Part shown: one piece after another, positions 10,017-18,289 of the stretch | Numbering within the stretch: the stretch's first letter is position 1 | Layout: every line of letters starts with the position of its first letter | From: Bacteroidota bacterium | GTDB taxonomy: Bacteria; Bacteroidota; Bacteroidia; Bacteroidales; Lentimicrobiaceae | Length of the DNA stretch: 64,000 nucleotides | Assembly (NCBI GenBank): GCA_009773455.1 | Contig: WSXU01000017.1 | Coordinates: 22,087 to 86,086 of the forward strand | Direction: 5' to 3' | Made by a program: the position numbers and the translations under genes | Notes under the pieces: generated by a model | What the model saw: only the letters and a program-made list of their open reading frames with translations | Databases searched by the model: none | What the model was told of the DNA's origin: nothing

Positions 10017-10469
10017 TTACACCGTTTTAACCTTTATCGCGATCTTCCTCACCTGTTGCAAACCACCGGTTTCGATGCACGGCATGTGAATATCGGTCGG
10101 AAAGAAGACGGCGAAATGCCCTGCAGTAAGTTCGAATCCGGCAGGGTGACTTTCATAAAACAGGATATCTGCTTCCTCATTGTATGGAACAGAAACAACC
10201 TGATTCCCCAAAGGTTCCCAGCCTATCCGCTCCTTACCTTTCACCATTACCTGGATGTCAGTAAATATCCTGTGCGATTCCGGCCTGCATTCCGGTTCCG
10301 GTTTTGTTGTGTATTCGCTGACCAGTGCAAAAACATCCTCTCCCATGATTGTATGACAGCCGGGTTCAATTGTTTCCTGGTCGGTTTCATCCAGCCATTT
10401 GAAAGCCTGGCTGAAACCAGGGTTCAGTTTGCTGTATTTTAATGCGTTGTTTAAATGATCCAGTATCAT
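10017..10469 (-). CDS. YhcH/YjgK/YiaL family protein (EbgC-like cupin)
   Basis: 150 residues, full length for the family. Recognised by the pattern ESHRIFTDIQVMVKG, the tract EADILFYE and the metal-ligand-like FFPTDIHMPC near the C-terminus. Family members are small beta-barrel, metal-binding proteins. They include the beta subunit of evolved beta-galactosidase and proteins of sialic acid or sugar-acid catabolism that may act as anomerases or isomerases. The gene lies 18 bases downstream of mntH on the same strand, so the two may be cotranscribed, though no functional link is evident. The substrate is unknown. Confidence 0.9.
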   Translation of the reverse strand: MILDHLNNALKYSKLNPGFSQAFKWLDETDQETIEPGCHTIMGEDVFALVSEYTTKPEPECRPESHRIFTDIQVMVKGKERIGWEPLGNQVVSVPYNEEADILFYESHPAGFELTAGHFAVFFPTDIHMPCIETGGLQQVRKIAIKVKTV

Positions 10470-10487
10470 TGATCAGGGTTTGGGATA

Positions 10488-11753
10488 TCAGAAGAAACTA
10501 ATCAGTAACATCACATTAAGCATAGTTACGATACCACCGATCAGCAGCAATACAACATTGAACCTCTTGCTGTTGGCGTATTCCTTCATTACTTTTTTTG
10601 AGGAAGTCAGGTATATCTGCAGGAAAATGGTCACGGGCAACTGCATACTCAGAATCATCTGGGAATAGATCAGCCCTTTAAACGGATTGGATATAAGAAA
10701 TATAATCAACAGGGCCGCGATCAGTGAAATGGCCACACCCAGCCGGGAATGGTTATCCCTGATATCGAAGGGTTCATTGTAAATTCCGGCAAAAATTGAA
10801 CCTGCAGCCATGCCCGATGTGATGGTGGACGATATACCGGCAAACAACAGGGCGATGGCGAATATGGTTGCGGCATTGCTGCCCAGCAATGGCACAAGCA
10901 TATTTTTAGCCTGCTGCAACTCCCCTACCGGTTGTCCCATTTTAAAGAAAGTGGCAGCCGCCAGCAGGATCATGGCGCTGTTGATTCCCCATCCGATGAT
11001 CATCGAGAAAAGGGTATCAAAAAACTCATAATCCAGTTGTTTGCGGATCACTTTCTTATCCTCAAGATTCCATTGCCGGCTCTGGATGATCTCAGAATGT
11101 AGAAACAGGTTATGCGGCATGACTACTGCCCCAAGCACACTCATGATGATCACCATGGAACCCTGCGGGAAAGAAGGAACAACCCAGCTGTAAGTCGCCT
11201 GTCCCCAGTCAATATCAACAAGTGTAAGTTCATAGATGAATGAAAGGCCGATGATCGAGACAAATCCGATGATCCATTTCTCAATCATCCGGTAAGAGTT
11301 GGTAAACAGCATTATTCCGACAAAAACCACCGCCAGGATGGCGCCGATCCGGATAGGGATATCAAACAACATGTTCAGGGCGATGGCAGCGCCCAGTATT
11401 TCAGCCAGAGAAGTTGATATAGAGGCCATGACAGCCGACCCGAGCACAGTCCTTGAAAGCTTCTTTGGAAGATATAAAGTGGCAGCTTCAGACAAGCACA
11501 AACCGGTAGCTATTCCCAGATGGGAAACATTGTGCTGCAGGATAATCAGCATGATGGTCGACAGGGTGACCATCCAGAGCAGCGAGTAACCATAATCAGC
11601 TCCTGCCGCAAGATTTGACGCCCAGTTGCCGGGGTCGATAAAACCAACTGTAACGATCAGCCCGGGACCTATATACTTCAACAGATCGAGTGCCCCGTAA
11701 CGGGGTTTGTTTTCTTCAATGAAAAGTCTCTTTATCCTGCCTCTTATATCCAT
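10488..11753 (-). CDS. mntH: NRAMP family Mn2+/Fe2+ transporter
   Basis: 421 residues with about eleven transmembrane helices. It carries the two NRAMP signatures: DPGN in the first helix (residues 40-43) and MPHN in the sixth (near residue 212), which form the metal site. It imports Mn2+ or Fe2+ with protons across the cytoplasmic membrane. A TACTTTTG -7 box on the minus strand (complement of 11824-11831) lies about 70 bases upstream. I could not identify a manganese or iron operator. Manganese import would fit with the nearby perR/dps, bcp and feo genes of metal and peroxide defence, but they are not in one operon. Confidence 0.94.
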   Translation of the reverse strand: MDIRGRIKRLFIEENKPRYGALDLLKYIGPGLIVTVGFIDPGNWASNLAAGADYGYSLLWMVTLSTIMLIILQHNVSHLGIATGLCLSEAATLYLPKKLSRTVLGSAVMASISTSLAEILGAAIALNMLFDIPIRIGAILAVVFVGIMLFTNSYRMIEKWIIGFVSIIGLSFIYELTLVDIDWGQATYSWVVPSFPQGSMVIIMSVLGAVVMPHNLFLHSEIIQSRQWNLEDKKVIRKQLDYEFFDTLFSMIIGWGINSAMILLAAATFFKMGQPVGELQQAKNMLVPLLGSNAATIFAIALLFAGISSTITSGMAAGSIFAGIYNEPFDIRDNHSRLGVAISLIAALLIIFLISNPFKGLIYSQMILSMQLPVTIFLQIYLTSSKKVMKEYANSKRFNVVLLLIGGIVTMLNVMLLISFF

Positions 11754-11823
11754 AGGGATTTCTGATCGGACTGTTTTGAAAAGGCTTCAGTCCTGAAACC
11801 GGCACTGAACAGTCGTTTCACTG

Positions 11824-11831
11824 CAAAAGTA
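11824..11831 (-). promoter_or_regulatory. Putative -7 box for mntH
   Basis: The minus strand reads TACTTTTG, an exact TANNTTTG match, about 70 bases before the mntH start. A -33 element is not clear. Confidence 0.4.
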
Positions 11832-11908
11832 AACAAAAGGATGCAGCTTAAGTTTAAAAACAAAACATGTAAATGGTATATTTCTGCCATACATTAATAT
11901 TTTTTTTC

Positions 11909-12159
11909 ATTATTGTCCGGTTTATTTCAGAAAGTACTAATGAGATTCTTCACTTCTCTTTCCCGCACATGCGGGATTCAGAATGACAATCTGTTATGGT
12001 TTGAATAAGGGGGCTTGGTTGCGGCGAAACCGCAACCAAGCCCCCTTCCCATAAGAACTATGTAAATCAAAGTCATTCTGAGCATTAGCGAAGAACCGAT
12101 CCGCCTGAGGCGGAGAGCTCACCGAAGGTAATCTCATAATTTTACCGGACAACAATAAT
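11909..12159. mobile_element. MITE-like inverted-repeat element, copy 1
   Basis: About 251 bases with terminal inverted repeats: ATTATTGTCCGGT at 11909-11921 and ACCGGACAACAATAAT at 12144-12159. Inside are GATTCTTCACTTC, a subterminal inverted CAGAATGAC / GTCATTCTG pair, and a central hairpin with perfect 18-bp arms (12007-12024 and 12030-12047, loop CGAAA). A second, diverged copy lies at 18067-18277. There is no open reading frame, so it is a non-autonomous element or a structured RNA-type repeat. The bounds are set by the inverted ends; no target duplication could be confirmed. Confidence 0.65.
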
Positions 12160-12311
12160 TATTTTTTCTGCAATCTGACAAAAATTCAGCAAAGTCAACT
12201 GTATACCTTTTATTATGATATTTCGGCTAAAGAAGATTATACTGAAATCATTTTAAAAACTTAAGAAGTCCCCGTATATTTACTCACAAATTATTCCAAA
12301 TATCATATGTT

Positions 12312-15194
12312 ATGATGAAAAAATCCATTCTTTTTATCGCGGTCACGCTGTTATATACTGCTGTTACCGGCCAGACCAATGAAGTTAAACCGATAGATGT
12401 TGAGGTATATCAGCTGGATAACGGGCTTACGGTCATCCTTAACGAAGATCACAACCTGCCCCAGGTATTCGGAAGCATTGCGGTTCGTGCAGGAGGCAAA
12501 GACGACCCGGCAGGGGCAACCGGAATGGCCCACTACCAGGAGCACATGCTTTTTAAAGGAACCGAAACGCTGGGCACTACCAGCTGGGAAGCAGAAAAGC
12601 CACATATTGACAGTATTTTCAGACTTTATGATGAACTGGCAATGACCAGTGATCCGGATGCGAGAAGTATAATTCAGGAAAAAATCAACCAGGAGTCACT
12701 GAAAGCAAATGAATACGCCATCCCCAACGAACTGAGCAACCTGATAAAGAGCATCGGGGGAACCCGCTTAAATGCCGGAACAGGGCCCGATGAAACTGTG
12801 TATTATAATGCTTTTCCACCCTCCCAGATTGAAAAATGGCTCGATTTATACAGCCATCGGTTCGAAAAACCTGTTTTCAGGTCGTTTCAGGCCGAACTTG
12901 AAGTTGTGTACGAAGAAAAAAACATGTATTCTGACCAGTTTGTATTCCCGCTTATCGAGAACTTCAACAGGAGTTTTTTCAAAAATCATCCCTATGGACA
13001 GCAGACATTGATCGGAACGATTGAAGACCTGAAGAACCCTTCCCTTTCTAAAATGTATGATTTCTTCAAAACCTGGTATGTCCCCAACAATATGGCTCTG
13101 ATCCTGGTGGGCGATTTTGATAAGCAGCTTGTAAAACCCATGATTGAAGAGAAATTCGGGAAGTGGACCCGGAAAGAACTACCCGTGAGGAAAACCTGGG
13201 AAGAAAAGCCATTCAATGGAAGGGAGTTTGTTGAAATGAAACTGAGTCCGGTAAAACTGGCTATACTTGGTTTCAGAACAGTTCCTGCAGGTGATCCTGA
13301 TGAGATACCGCTGAAAATCTGTAACGCGATTCTCTCAAATCAAAGCGAAACCGGTCTGTTTGATAAACTCGTACTTGAAAATAAACTGATGGCAGCCCAG
13401 ATTCTTGAAATGCCTTATAATGACCATGGGGTAAGCCTGGTACTGATGGTACCCAAGATACTGGGGCAAAAGCTGAGCAATGCAGAAGAATTGATCATGA
13501 ATGAATTAGCCAAACTAAAAAAGGGTGAATTCGACTCATTGATGGTTGAAAACATCAAGCTGGAATTGTACAGGGATTACCAGCTCCAGATGGAACAGAA
13601 TGAGCAGAAGTCACAGATGTTCGCCGCTGCTTATGGTCGTAACCAGACGATAACCGATCTTCTTCGCTACCCTGAACAACTACTTGGAGTCACAAAAGCC
13701 GGTGTTATTGAGATTGCAAACAAATATTATGGTGACAATTACCTTGCATTTTACTCAGAAATGGGTTTCCCGAAAAAGCAGAAAATTGAAAAACCAGGTT
13801 ACAAACCGCTTTCAGCCAATAAAACAGCTGAATCTGAATATGCACGGAAATTCCGGAGCATTCCTGTAACGAACGAAAAACCAAAATTCTTCGATTTTGA
13901 AAAGGATGTTGATCATGTCTCAGTATCAGACCAGATGAATATTTATACTGTGAAAAATCCTGTCAACGATTTATTTACGCTGAAGCTGAAGTTCAAAGTC
14001 GGCGATCAACACTTGCCTGACCTTAAGTATGCTAGGGAAATGATGAGCTTTGCCAGCCCCGAAGGTATGACACTGGATGAATTCAAAACCACCATGGCTT
14101 CGTATGGCTGCACCTACAGCATCAGCGGAGATGAAAGTTATACAACAATAGAAATAACAGGACTTGAAAAAAGTTTCAGCGAGGCGTTGAACCTGATCAG
14201 CCGTTTGATTGAAAAACCAGTGCTTGACCAATCCAAAGTAAACATTCTGTTTGAAGGAGAAAAGGCCAACCGAAAGATCGAGCGCAGCGAACCGGACAAT
14301 GTAGCAGCAGCATTGTACGCGTACATCACATATGGCAACAAATCTGAATTTCTTGACAGAATGAGCCTTGCCGGAATAAAGGAGCTTCAGGCTCCCGGAT
14401 TGACCGACGCTTTTAAATCTGTGGCAAAATATGGTGTTGAAATTCACTATGCCGGAAATGCTGAACCCAATGTTGTTGCTGATTTGTGCAAATCTGCGAT
14501 TAAAAACATCGGGAGCGACAAAGTTGAAATCCCTTTTGTACCCGATTTGCAGCAATACAGTGAAAACACCGTTTTCTTTGTCAACAAGAAAAAAGCCACC
14601 CAGAGTAAAGTTTATTTTCTTGTCAATGGCTTTCCTTACAGCCCAGAATTACAGGCAGATATTAACGCTTTTAACATGTATTTCGGTGGCGATTTTTCAG
14701 GATTGGTTTTACAGGAAATCAGGGAATACCGCTCGCTGGCCTATACTGCAGGTGCCAGATTTGTTCCGCCAATGTTGAAAGGAAAAGAGACCTATTTCTC
14801 AGGATATGTCGGAACACAGGCCGATAAAACCCTCGAAGCTATGGTGGTTTTCGATACCCTGATGCATCATATGCCACTGAAAACAGAACGGACAAAAATG
14901 ATCCGTGAATATCTGATGCAGTCCTCTGTGAGCGACAGGCCCGGGTTCAGAAACCTGAGTGAACATATGATACGGTGGCAGAACCTGGGTTTTACCATGG
15001 ATCCGGCAAAATATCTGAGGGATGCTTACGAAAACCTGGAATTTGAAAAGATCAAAGAATTCTATCAAAAGCATCTTGAATCAAAACCGGTTGTCATCTG
15101 TATTGTAGGTGATAAAAGCATGATTGACATGGACAAGTTGAGTAAATTCGGGAAAGTGGTCTTTGTAAAGGAAAGCAGCTTGTTCAGCAAATAA
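12312..15194 (+). CDS. M16 family zinc metallopeptidase, two-lobed
   Basis: 960 residues. A signal peptide (about 1-21, ending VTGQ) is followed by an M16 catalytic domain with the inverted zinc motif HYQEH near residues 72-76 (HxxEH) and the downstream glutamate segment EVVYEEKNM near 200. The second half is a full M16 inactive-type lobe starting near residue 520. The length matches full two-repeat M16 peptidases such as pitrilysin relatives of Bacteroidota. It is predicted to act in the periplasm or at the envelope on peptides. ATG ATG at 12312 offers two adjacent starts. It is monocistronic, preceded by the MITE-like element and followed by a good terminator. Confidence 0.93.
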   Translation: MMKKSILFIAVTLLYTAVTGQTNEVKPIDVEVYQLDNGLTVILNEDHNLPQVFGSIAVRAGGKDDPAGATGMAHYQEHMLFKGTETLGTTSWEAEKPHIDSIFRLYDELAMTSDPDARSIIQEKINQESLKANEYAIPNELSNLIKSIGGTRLNAGTGPDETVYYNAFPPSQIEKWLDLYSHRFEKPVFRSFQAELEVVYEEKNMYSDQFVFPLIENFNRSFFKNHPYGQQTLIGTIEDLKNPSLSKMYDFFKTWYVPNNMALILVGDFDKQLVKPMIEEKFGKWTRKELPVRKTWEEKPFNGREFVEMKLSPVKLAILGFRTVPAGDPDEIPLKICNAILSNQSETGLFDKLVLENKLMAAQILEMPYNDHGVSLVLMVPKILGQKLSNAEELIMNELAKLKKGEFDSLMVENIKLELYRDYQLQMEQNEQKSQMFAAAYGRNQTITDLLRYPEQLLGVTKAGVIEIANKYYGDNYLAFYSEMGFPKKQKIEKPGYKPLSANKTAESEYARKFRSIPVTNEKPKFFDFEKDVDHVSVSDQMNIYTVKNPVNDLFTLKLKFKVGDQHLPDLKYAREMMSFASPEGMTLDEFKTTMASYGCTYSISGDESYTTIEITGLEKSFSEALNLISRLIEKPVLDQSKVNILFEGEKANRKIERSEPDNVAAALYAYITYGNKSEFLDRMSLAGIKELQAPGLTDAFKSVAKYGVEIHYAGNAEPNVVADLCKSAIKNIGSDKVEIPFVPDLQQYSENTVFFVNKKKATQSKVYFLVNGFPYSPELQADINAFNMYFGGDFSGLVLQEIREYRSLAYTAGARFVPPMLKGKETYFSGYVGTQADKTLEAMVVFDTLMHHMPLKTERTKMIREYLMQSSVSDRPGFRNLSEHMIRWQNLGFTMDPAKYLRDAYENLEFEKIKEFYQKHLESKPVVICIVGDKSMIDMDKLSKFGKVVFVKESSLFSK

Positions 15195-15305
15195 AATCAC
15201 CTGAGGCGATCAACCGGGGATTTTGGTATCTGCGATAGCTTCGTCTTATTGCCATGAAACCGGGAATTTATCCGGGATGATTATTGATTTTATCATCTGT
15301 ATATA

Positions 15306-15340
15306 AAAAATCCGTCTGACCATGTAACAGACGGATTTTT
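15306..15340 (+). terminator. Rho-independent terminator after the M16 gene
   Basis: A perfect 13-bp stem (15306-15318 with 15328-15340) ends in a T-run, 110 bases after the M16 stop. Confidence 0.85.
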
Positions 15341-15447
15341 AATTTATTTGCCTTAAGATTGTAATATCCGATATCAATTTATTATAACCAATCACACTTC
15401 TTTGATCTCATTTTCTTTCATAAGCATTGAACATTTTTTGTTCTAGA

Positions 15448-15462
15448 TTGTATTAATTACAA
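15448..15462. promoter_or_regulatory. PerR-box-like palindrome upstream of perR-dps
   Basis: TTGTATTAATTACAA is a 15-base near-palindrome (TTGTA-N5-TACAA) that matches the PerR box TTATAATNATTATAA at 11 of 14 defined positions. It is centred 44 bases before the regulator ATG. Inferred role: autoregulation of the regulator and of dps. Confidence 0.55.
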
Positions 15463-15498
15463 CATAGTAATATTTATTACCTTAAATTAAAATTAACA

Positions 15499-15945
15499 AT
15501 GGAATCTCATCCGTCAATCATCAGGAAACTGAATGCAGCAGGGCTTAGGATTACCCCTCAAAGGGTATCTGTATTGCAGACGCTGATGAAACTCAGGAGT
15601 CATCCGACGGCCGATGAGCTGTACACCGCTGTCTCTTCGGTTATGCCCGGACTCTCCCCTACCACGATCTATAATACCCTGGATACTTTTGCTGAAAAGG
15701 GACTGGTAATCAGGGTAAAGACTGAAACAGACGTGATGCGGTATGATGCCAATACCGGGCATCATCATCATCTGTACAGCCGGGATTCAGACAGGATGGA
15801 AGACTACACTGACCCCGAACTCGACAGCCTGCTGGCAGATTATTTCAGCCGGCGGCAGATTGAAGGATTCAGGGTGAGCGACATCCGGCTTCAGCTGATG
15901 GGCGACTTTGATGTAAACAAACAACAAAAAACAAACAACAAATAA
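15499..15945 (+). CDS. Fur-family regulator, PerR-like, lacking all cysteines
   Basis: 148 residues. A winged-helix DNA-binding domain (about 1-85, with RITPQR and PTTIYNTLDTF) is followed by a short dimerisation domain. The residues expected at the PerR regulatory metal site can be placed at His35, Asp83, His89, His91 and Asp102. There is no cysteine anywhere, so the CxxC structural zinc site of most Fur proteins is absent. The gene is 11 bases upstream of dps, which points to peroxide-responsive control, with the PerR-box-like palindrome in front. Oxidised His would release the repressor in the PerR model; that mechanism is inferred, not visible. It could alternatively be a Mn or Fe sensor. 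Confidence 0.85.
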   Translation: MESHPSIIRKLNAAGLRITPQRVSVLQTLMKLRSHPTADELYTAVSSVMPGLSPTTIYNTLDTFAEKGLVIRVKTETDVMRYDANTGHHHHLYSRDSDRMEDYTDPELDSLLADYFSRRQIEGFRVSDIRLQLMGDFDVNKQQKTNNK

Positions 15946-15956
15946 ATTATCAAAAA

Positions 15957-16433
15957 ATGAAAAAGATGAACAGAATAGGTCTTGATGAGGCCGGATCGGC
16001 TCAGCTGATCGAAAAACTGAATGATCTCCTGGCCAACTACCAGGTCTTTTACCAGAATGCCCGCGGATTTCACTGGAACATCAAGGGGGATAAATTCTTT
16101 GAACTCCATCTGAAATTTGAAGAGTTATACAACGACCTCCAGATCAAGATAGATGAAATCGCTGAGCGTATCCTTACGCTTGGCGGAACGCCCATACATT
16201 CATTCGCAGGATACCTGAAGACAGCCGAAATCAAGCCAATGGAGAATCAAACCAACGGACCGGTCTGCGTTGGGCATATACTTGATGCCTTTGCGATTCT
16301 CCTGGTGAAGGAACGCGAAATACTGAATCTGAGTGCCGGACTCAACGATGAAGGCACCAATGCCATGGCCAGCGATTACATCCGCGAAAAAGAGAAACTT
16401 GTCTGGATGTACTCGGCCTTCCTTGGAAAATAG
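15957..16433 (+). CDS. dps: Dps ferritin-like DNA-protection protein
   Basis: 158 residues, typical for Dps. The ferroxidase-site region reads NARGFHWNIKG and FFELHLKFEELY, with the acidic helix segment DEIAERILTLGG. Dps forms a dodecamer that oxidises Fe2+ with H2O2 and stores iron, protecting DNA. It follows the PerR-like gene by 11 bases, so the two form an operon and dps is likely derepressed by peroxide. The start chosen is the ATG before KKMNR; a second ATG three codons later is possible. Confidence 0.95.
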   Translation: MKKMNRIGLDEAGSAQLIEKLNDLLANYQVFYQNARGFHWNIKGDKFFELHLKFEELYNDLQIKIDEIAERILTLGGTPIHSFAGYLKTAEIKPMENQTNGPVCVGHILDAFAILLVKEREILNLSAGLNDEGTNAMASDYIREKEKLVWMYSAFLGK

Positions 16434-16700
16434 TGAATTACCAGGCACTTACATCTGTTTATGGACTTCCGCAATGGATGATCACTGAACAGATGTAAGA
16501 TTGCCATGGCCAACTCAACCAACACAATCAGCGTTTCAGTTTCAGCAAAAGATGGACATTTTTCTTCCACACTCAAACACAACAGACTGTTTACCGGTTA
16601 TATTATCCCATCTGCTGCATCCTCCCTTACGGACCCTGGCAGGTACTTTTTTTGAACCCGCCCAGAGCGGTTAATCTTTAAGCCAGCCGCAGGCTGGAAA

Positions 16701-16775
16701 ACTTTAAACTTTGAACCGCATGTTGCTGATAAACTTTGATCTTTAACTTTGAGCTTTAAACTTTGAACTTTATAC
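16701..16775. repeat. Degenerate CTTTRAN heptamer repeats
   Basis: About eight copies of CTTTGAN or CTTTAAN spaced 6-7 bases apart upstream of nfo, next to a small GC-rich palindrome (CCAGCC-GCA-GGCTGG, 16684-16698). The rest of the 365-base gap holds no gene that I can support. Confidence 0.6.
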
Positions 16776-16798
16776 CTGGAGCTTTAATCTTATAAATT

Positions 16799-17650
16799 AT
16801 GAAATACATCGGAGCCCACGTTAGTGCGTCAGGAGGCGTTGAAAACGCCCCTGTGAATGCAGCTGCCATCGGTGCAAAAGCCTTCGCCCTTTTTACCAAA
16901 AACCAGCGTCAGTGGGTCAGTGCTCCTCTGACGGAAACCAGTATCGCAAAATTTAAAGAAAACTGCATCAAACATGGGTATGAGCCATGGCAGATATTGC
17001 CACACGACAGCTACCTGATCAACCTGGGACATGCCGGAAAGGAAGAACTGGCAAAGTCGAGAGCTGCTTTTCTCGATGAAATGCAACGTTGTGAGCAGTT
17101 GGGCCTCGACCGGCTCAATTTCCACCCCGGCAGCCACCTGAAGCTGGTCACTCCGGACGAAAGTCTGAAAATCATCGCCGAATCGATCAACATCACCCTT
17201 GACAAAACCAAAGGTGTGACGGCTGTCATTGAAAATACGGCAGGCCAGGGAACCAACCTCGGTTATGCATTTGAGCAGATCAGGTTTATCATCAATCTGG
17301 TTGAAGATAAGAGCCGGGTCGGGGTCTGCCTCGACACCTGCCATACCTTTACCGCAGGCTACGATTTGATTACTCCAGAAGGATACGATGAAACCTTCAG
17401 ACAATTCGACAATATCATTGGCTTTGGATACCTGAGGGGTATTCACCTCAACGACAGCATGAAGCCGCTGGGCAGCCATGTCGACCGGCACGACAGCATC
17501 GGAAAAGGCTTCCTGGGCAATGATGTTTTCAAACGAATCATGAACGACCCGAGGTTTGATAACCTGCCCATCATACTTGAAACACCTAATGAAGACATCT
17601 GGGCAGAAGAAATAAGTATGCTTTACGGAATGGTTGATGGATTGTCTTAA
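16799..17650 (+). CDS. nfo: Deoxyribonuclease IV (AP endonuclease)
   Basis: 283 residues, full length. A TIM-barrel tri-zinc enzyme that cuts 5' of abasic sites in base-excision repair. Expected metal-ligand segments are visible in order: [39 protein letters not shown] and ILETPN. It starts at the ATG before KYIGAHVS, which is the invariant N-terminus of the family. It is cytoplasmic. It stands alone after a heptamer-repeat region. Together with nth and recA further on it makes this a DNA-repair-rich area, though the genes are not clustered. Confidence 0.96.
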   Translation: MKYIGAHVSASGGVENAPVNAAAIGAKAFALFTKNQRQWVSAPLTETSIAKFKENCIKHGYEPWQILPHDSYLINLGHAGKEELAKSRAAFLDEMQRCEQLGLDRLNFHPGSHLKLVTPDESLKIIAESINITLDKTKGVTAVIENTAGQGTNLGYAFEQIRFIINLVEDKSRVGVCLDTCHTFTAGYDLITPEGYDETFRQFDNIIGFGYLRGIHLNDSMKPLGSHVDRHDSIGKGFLGNDVFKRIMNDPRFDNLPIILETPNEDIWAEEISMLYGMVDGLS

Positions 17651-18066
17651 ACGAATGATTCTGCAGCGGTAACAACGGATTTTGCGTCCCCGCTTTTTAT
17701 ACCACCCACGACCTTCTTTATTTCCATAAGAGATATTACAGCTCCTCCTACAATGCTTTCTGAAATTAGATTAATGTAATCCGGCTGACTTTTGCCGGAT
17801 TTCTGCTTTCAGTGGTACATATTTCCTTTAACGGGACTTTAATCAGAAAATAATATTATCGGACCTGACATTTTCACCTCCTAACAGGGGAAATTTCGAG
17901 GTTATTGTATTGAAAAACTGTAAGATAGAAATCTTTGAAAATCTACACAAGAAAGAATTTCATTTTTATTGGAAATCAGGGCAAATTAATATTCACATAC
18001 GGAAAATCAGACAATTTTCATCCGTACATTTGAGTAATGCTCTATGCTTAATAATGAATTGAAATT

Positions 18067-18277
18067 ATTATTGTCCGGTAATTTTCTAAAGTTACTATGT
18101 GATTCTTCACTTCACTCCGTTACGTTCAGAATGACAAATCATTTGTTTTAGACGATGTGGGGTAGGTGGCGGTTTCGACACCTACCACCCCCTCCCTAAT
18201 ATCACACTCCTGAACCCTTGTCATTCCGAACGAAGTGAGGAATCTCTGACAAATTAGCAGGATTATAATGATAATAT
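18067..18277. mobile_element. MITE-like inverted-repeat element, copy 2
   Basis: The left end ATTATTGTCCGGT (18067-18079) is identical to copy 1, and GATTCTTCACTTC follows in both. An outer inverted pair, TTCAGAATGACAA and TTGTCATTCCGAA, brackets a central hairpin whose arms include GGTAGGTG and CACCTACC. The loop reads GCGGTTTCG, the reverse complement of the corresponding copy 1 core. The right end is degraded. It lies immediately before a T9SS gene. The 400 bases to its left (17651-18066) hold no strong gene. Confidence 0.55.
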
Positions 18278-18289
18278 AACCAATCGATC

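Noticed and set aside
18263..18277. TTATAATGATAATAT resembles a PerR box before the T9SS gene
   Set aside because: AT-rich chance match within the degraded end of the MITE-like element; no link to peroxide genes.
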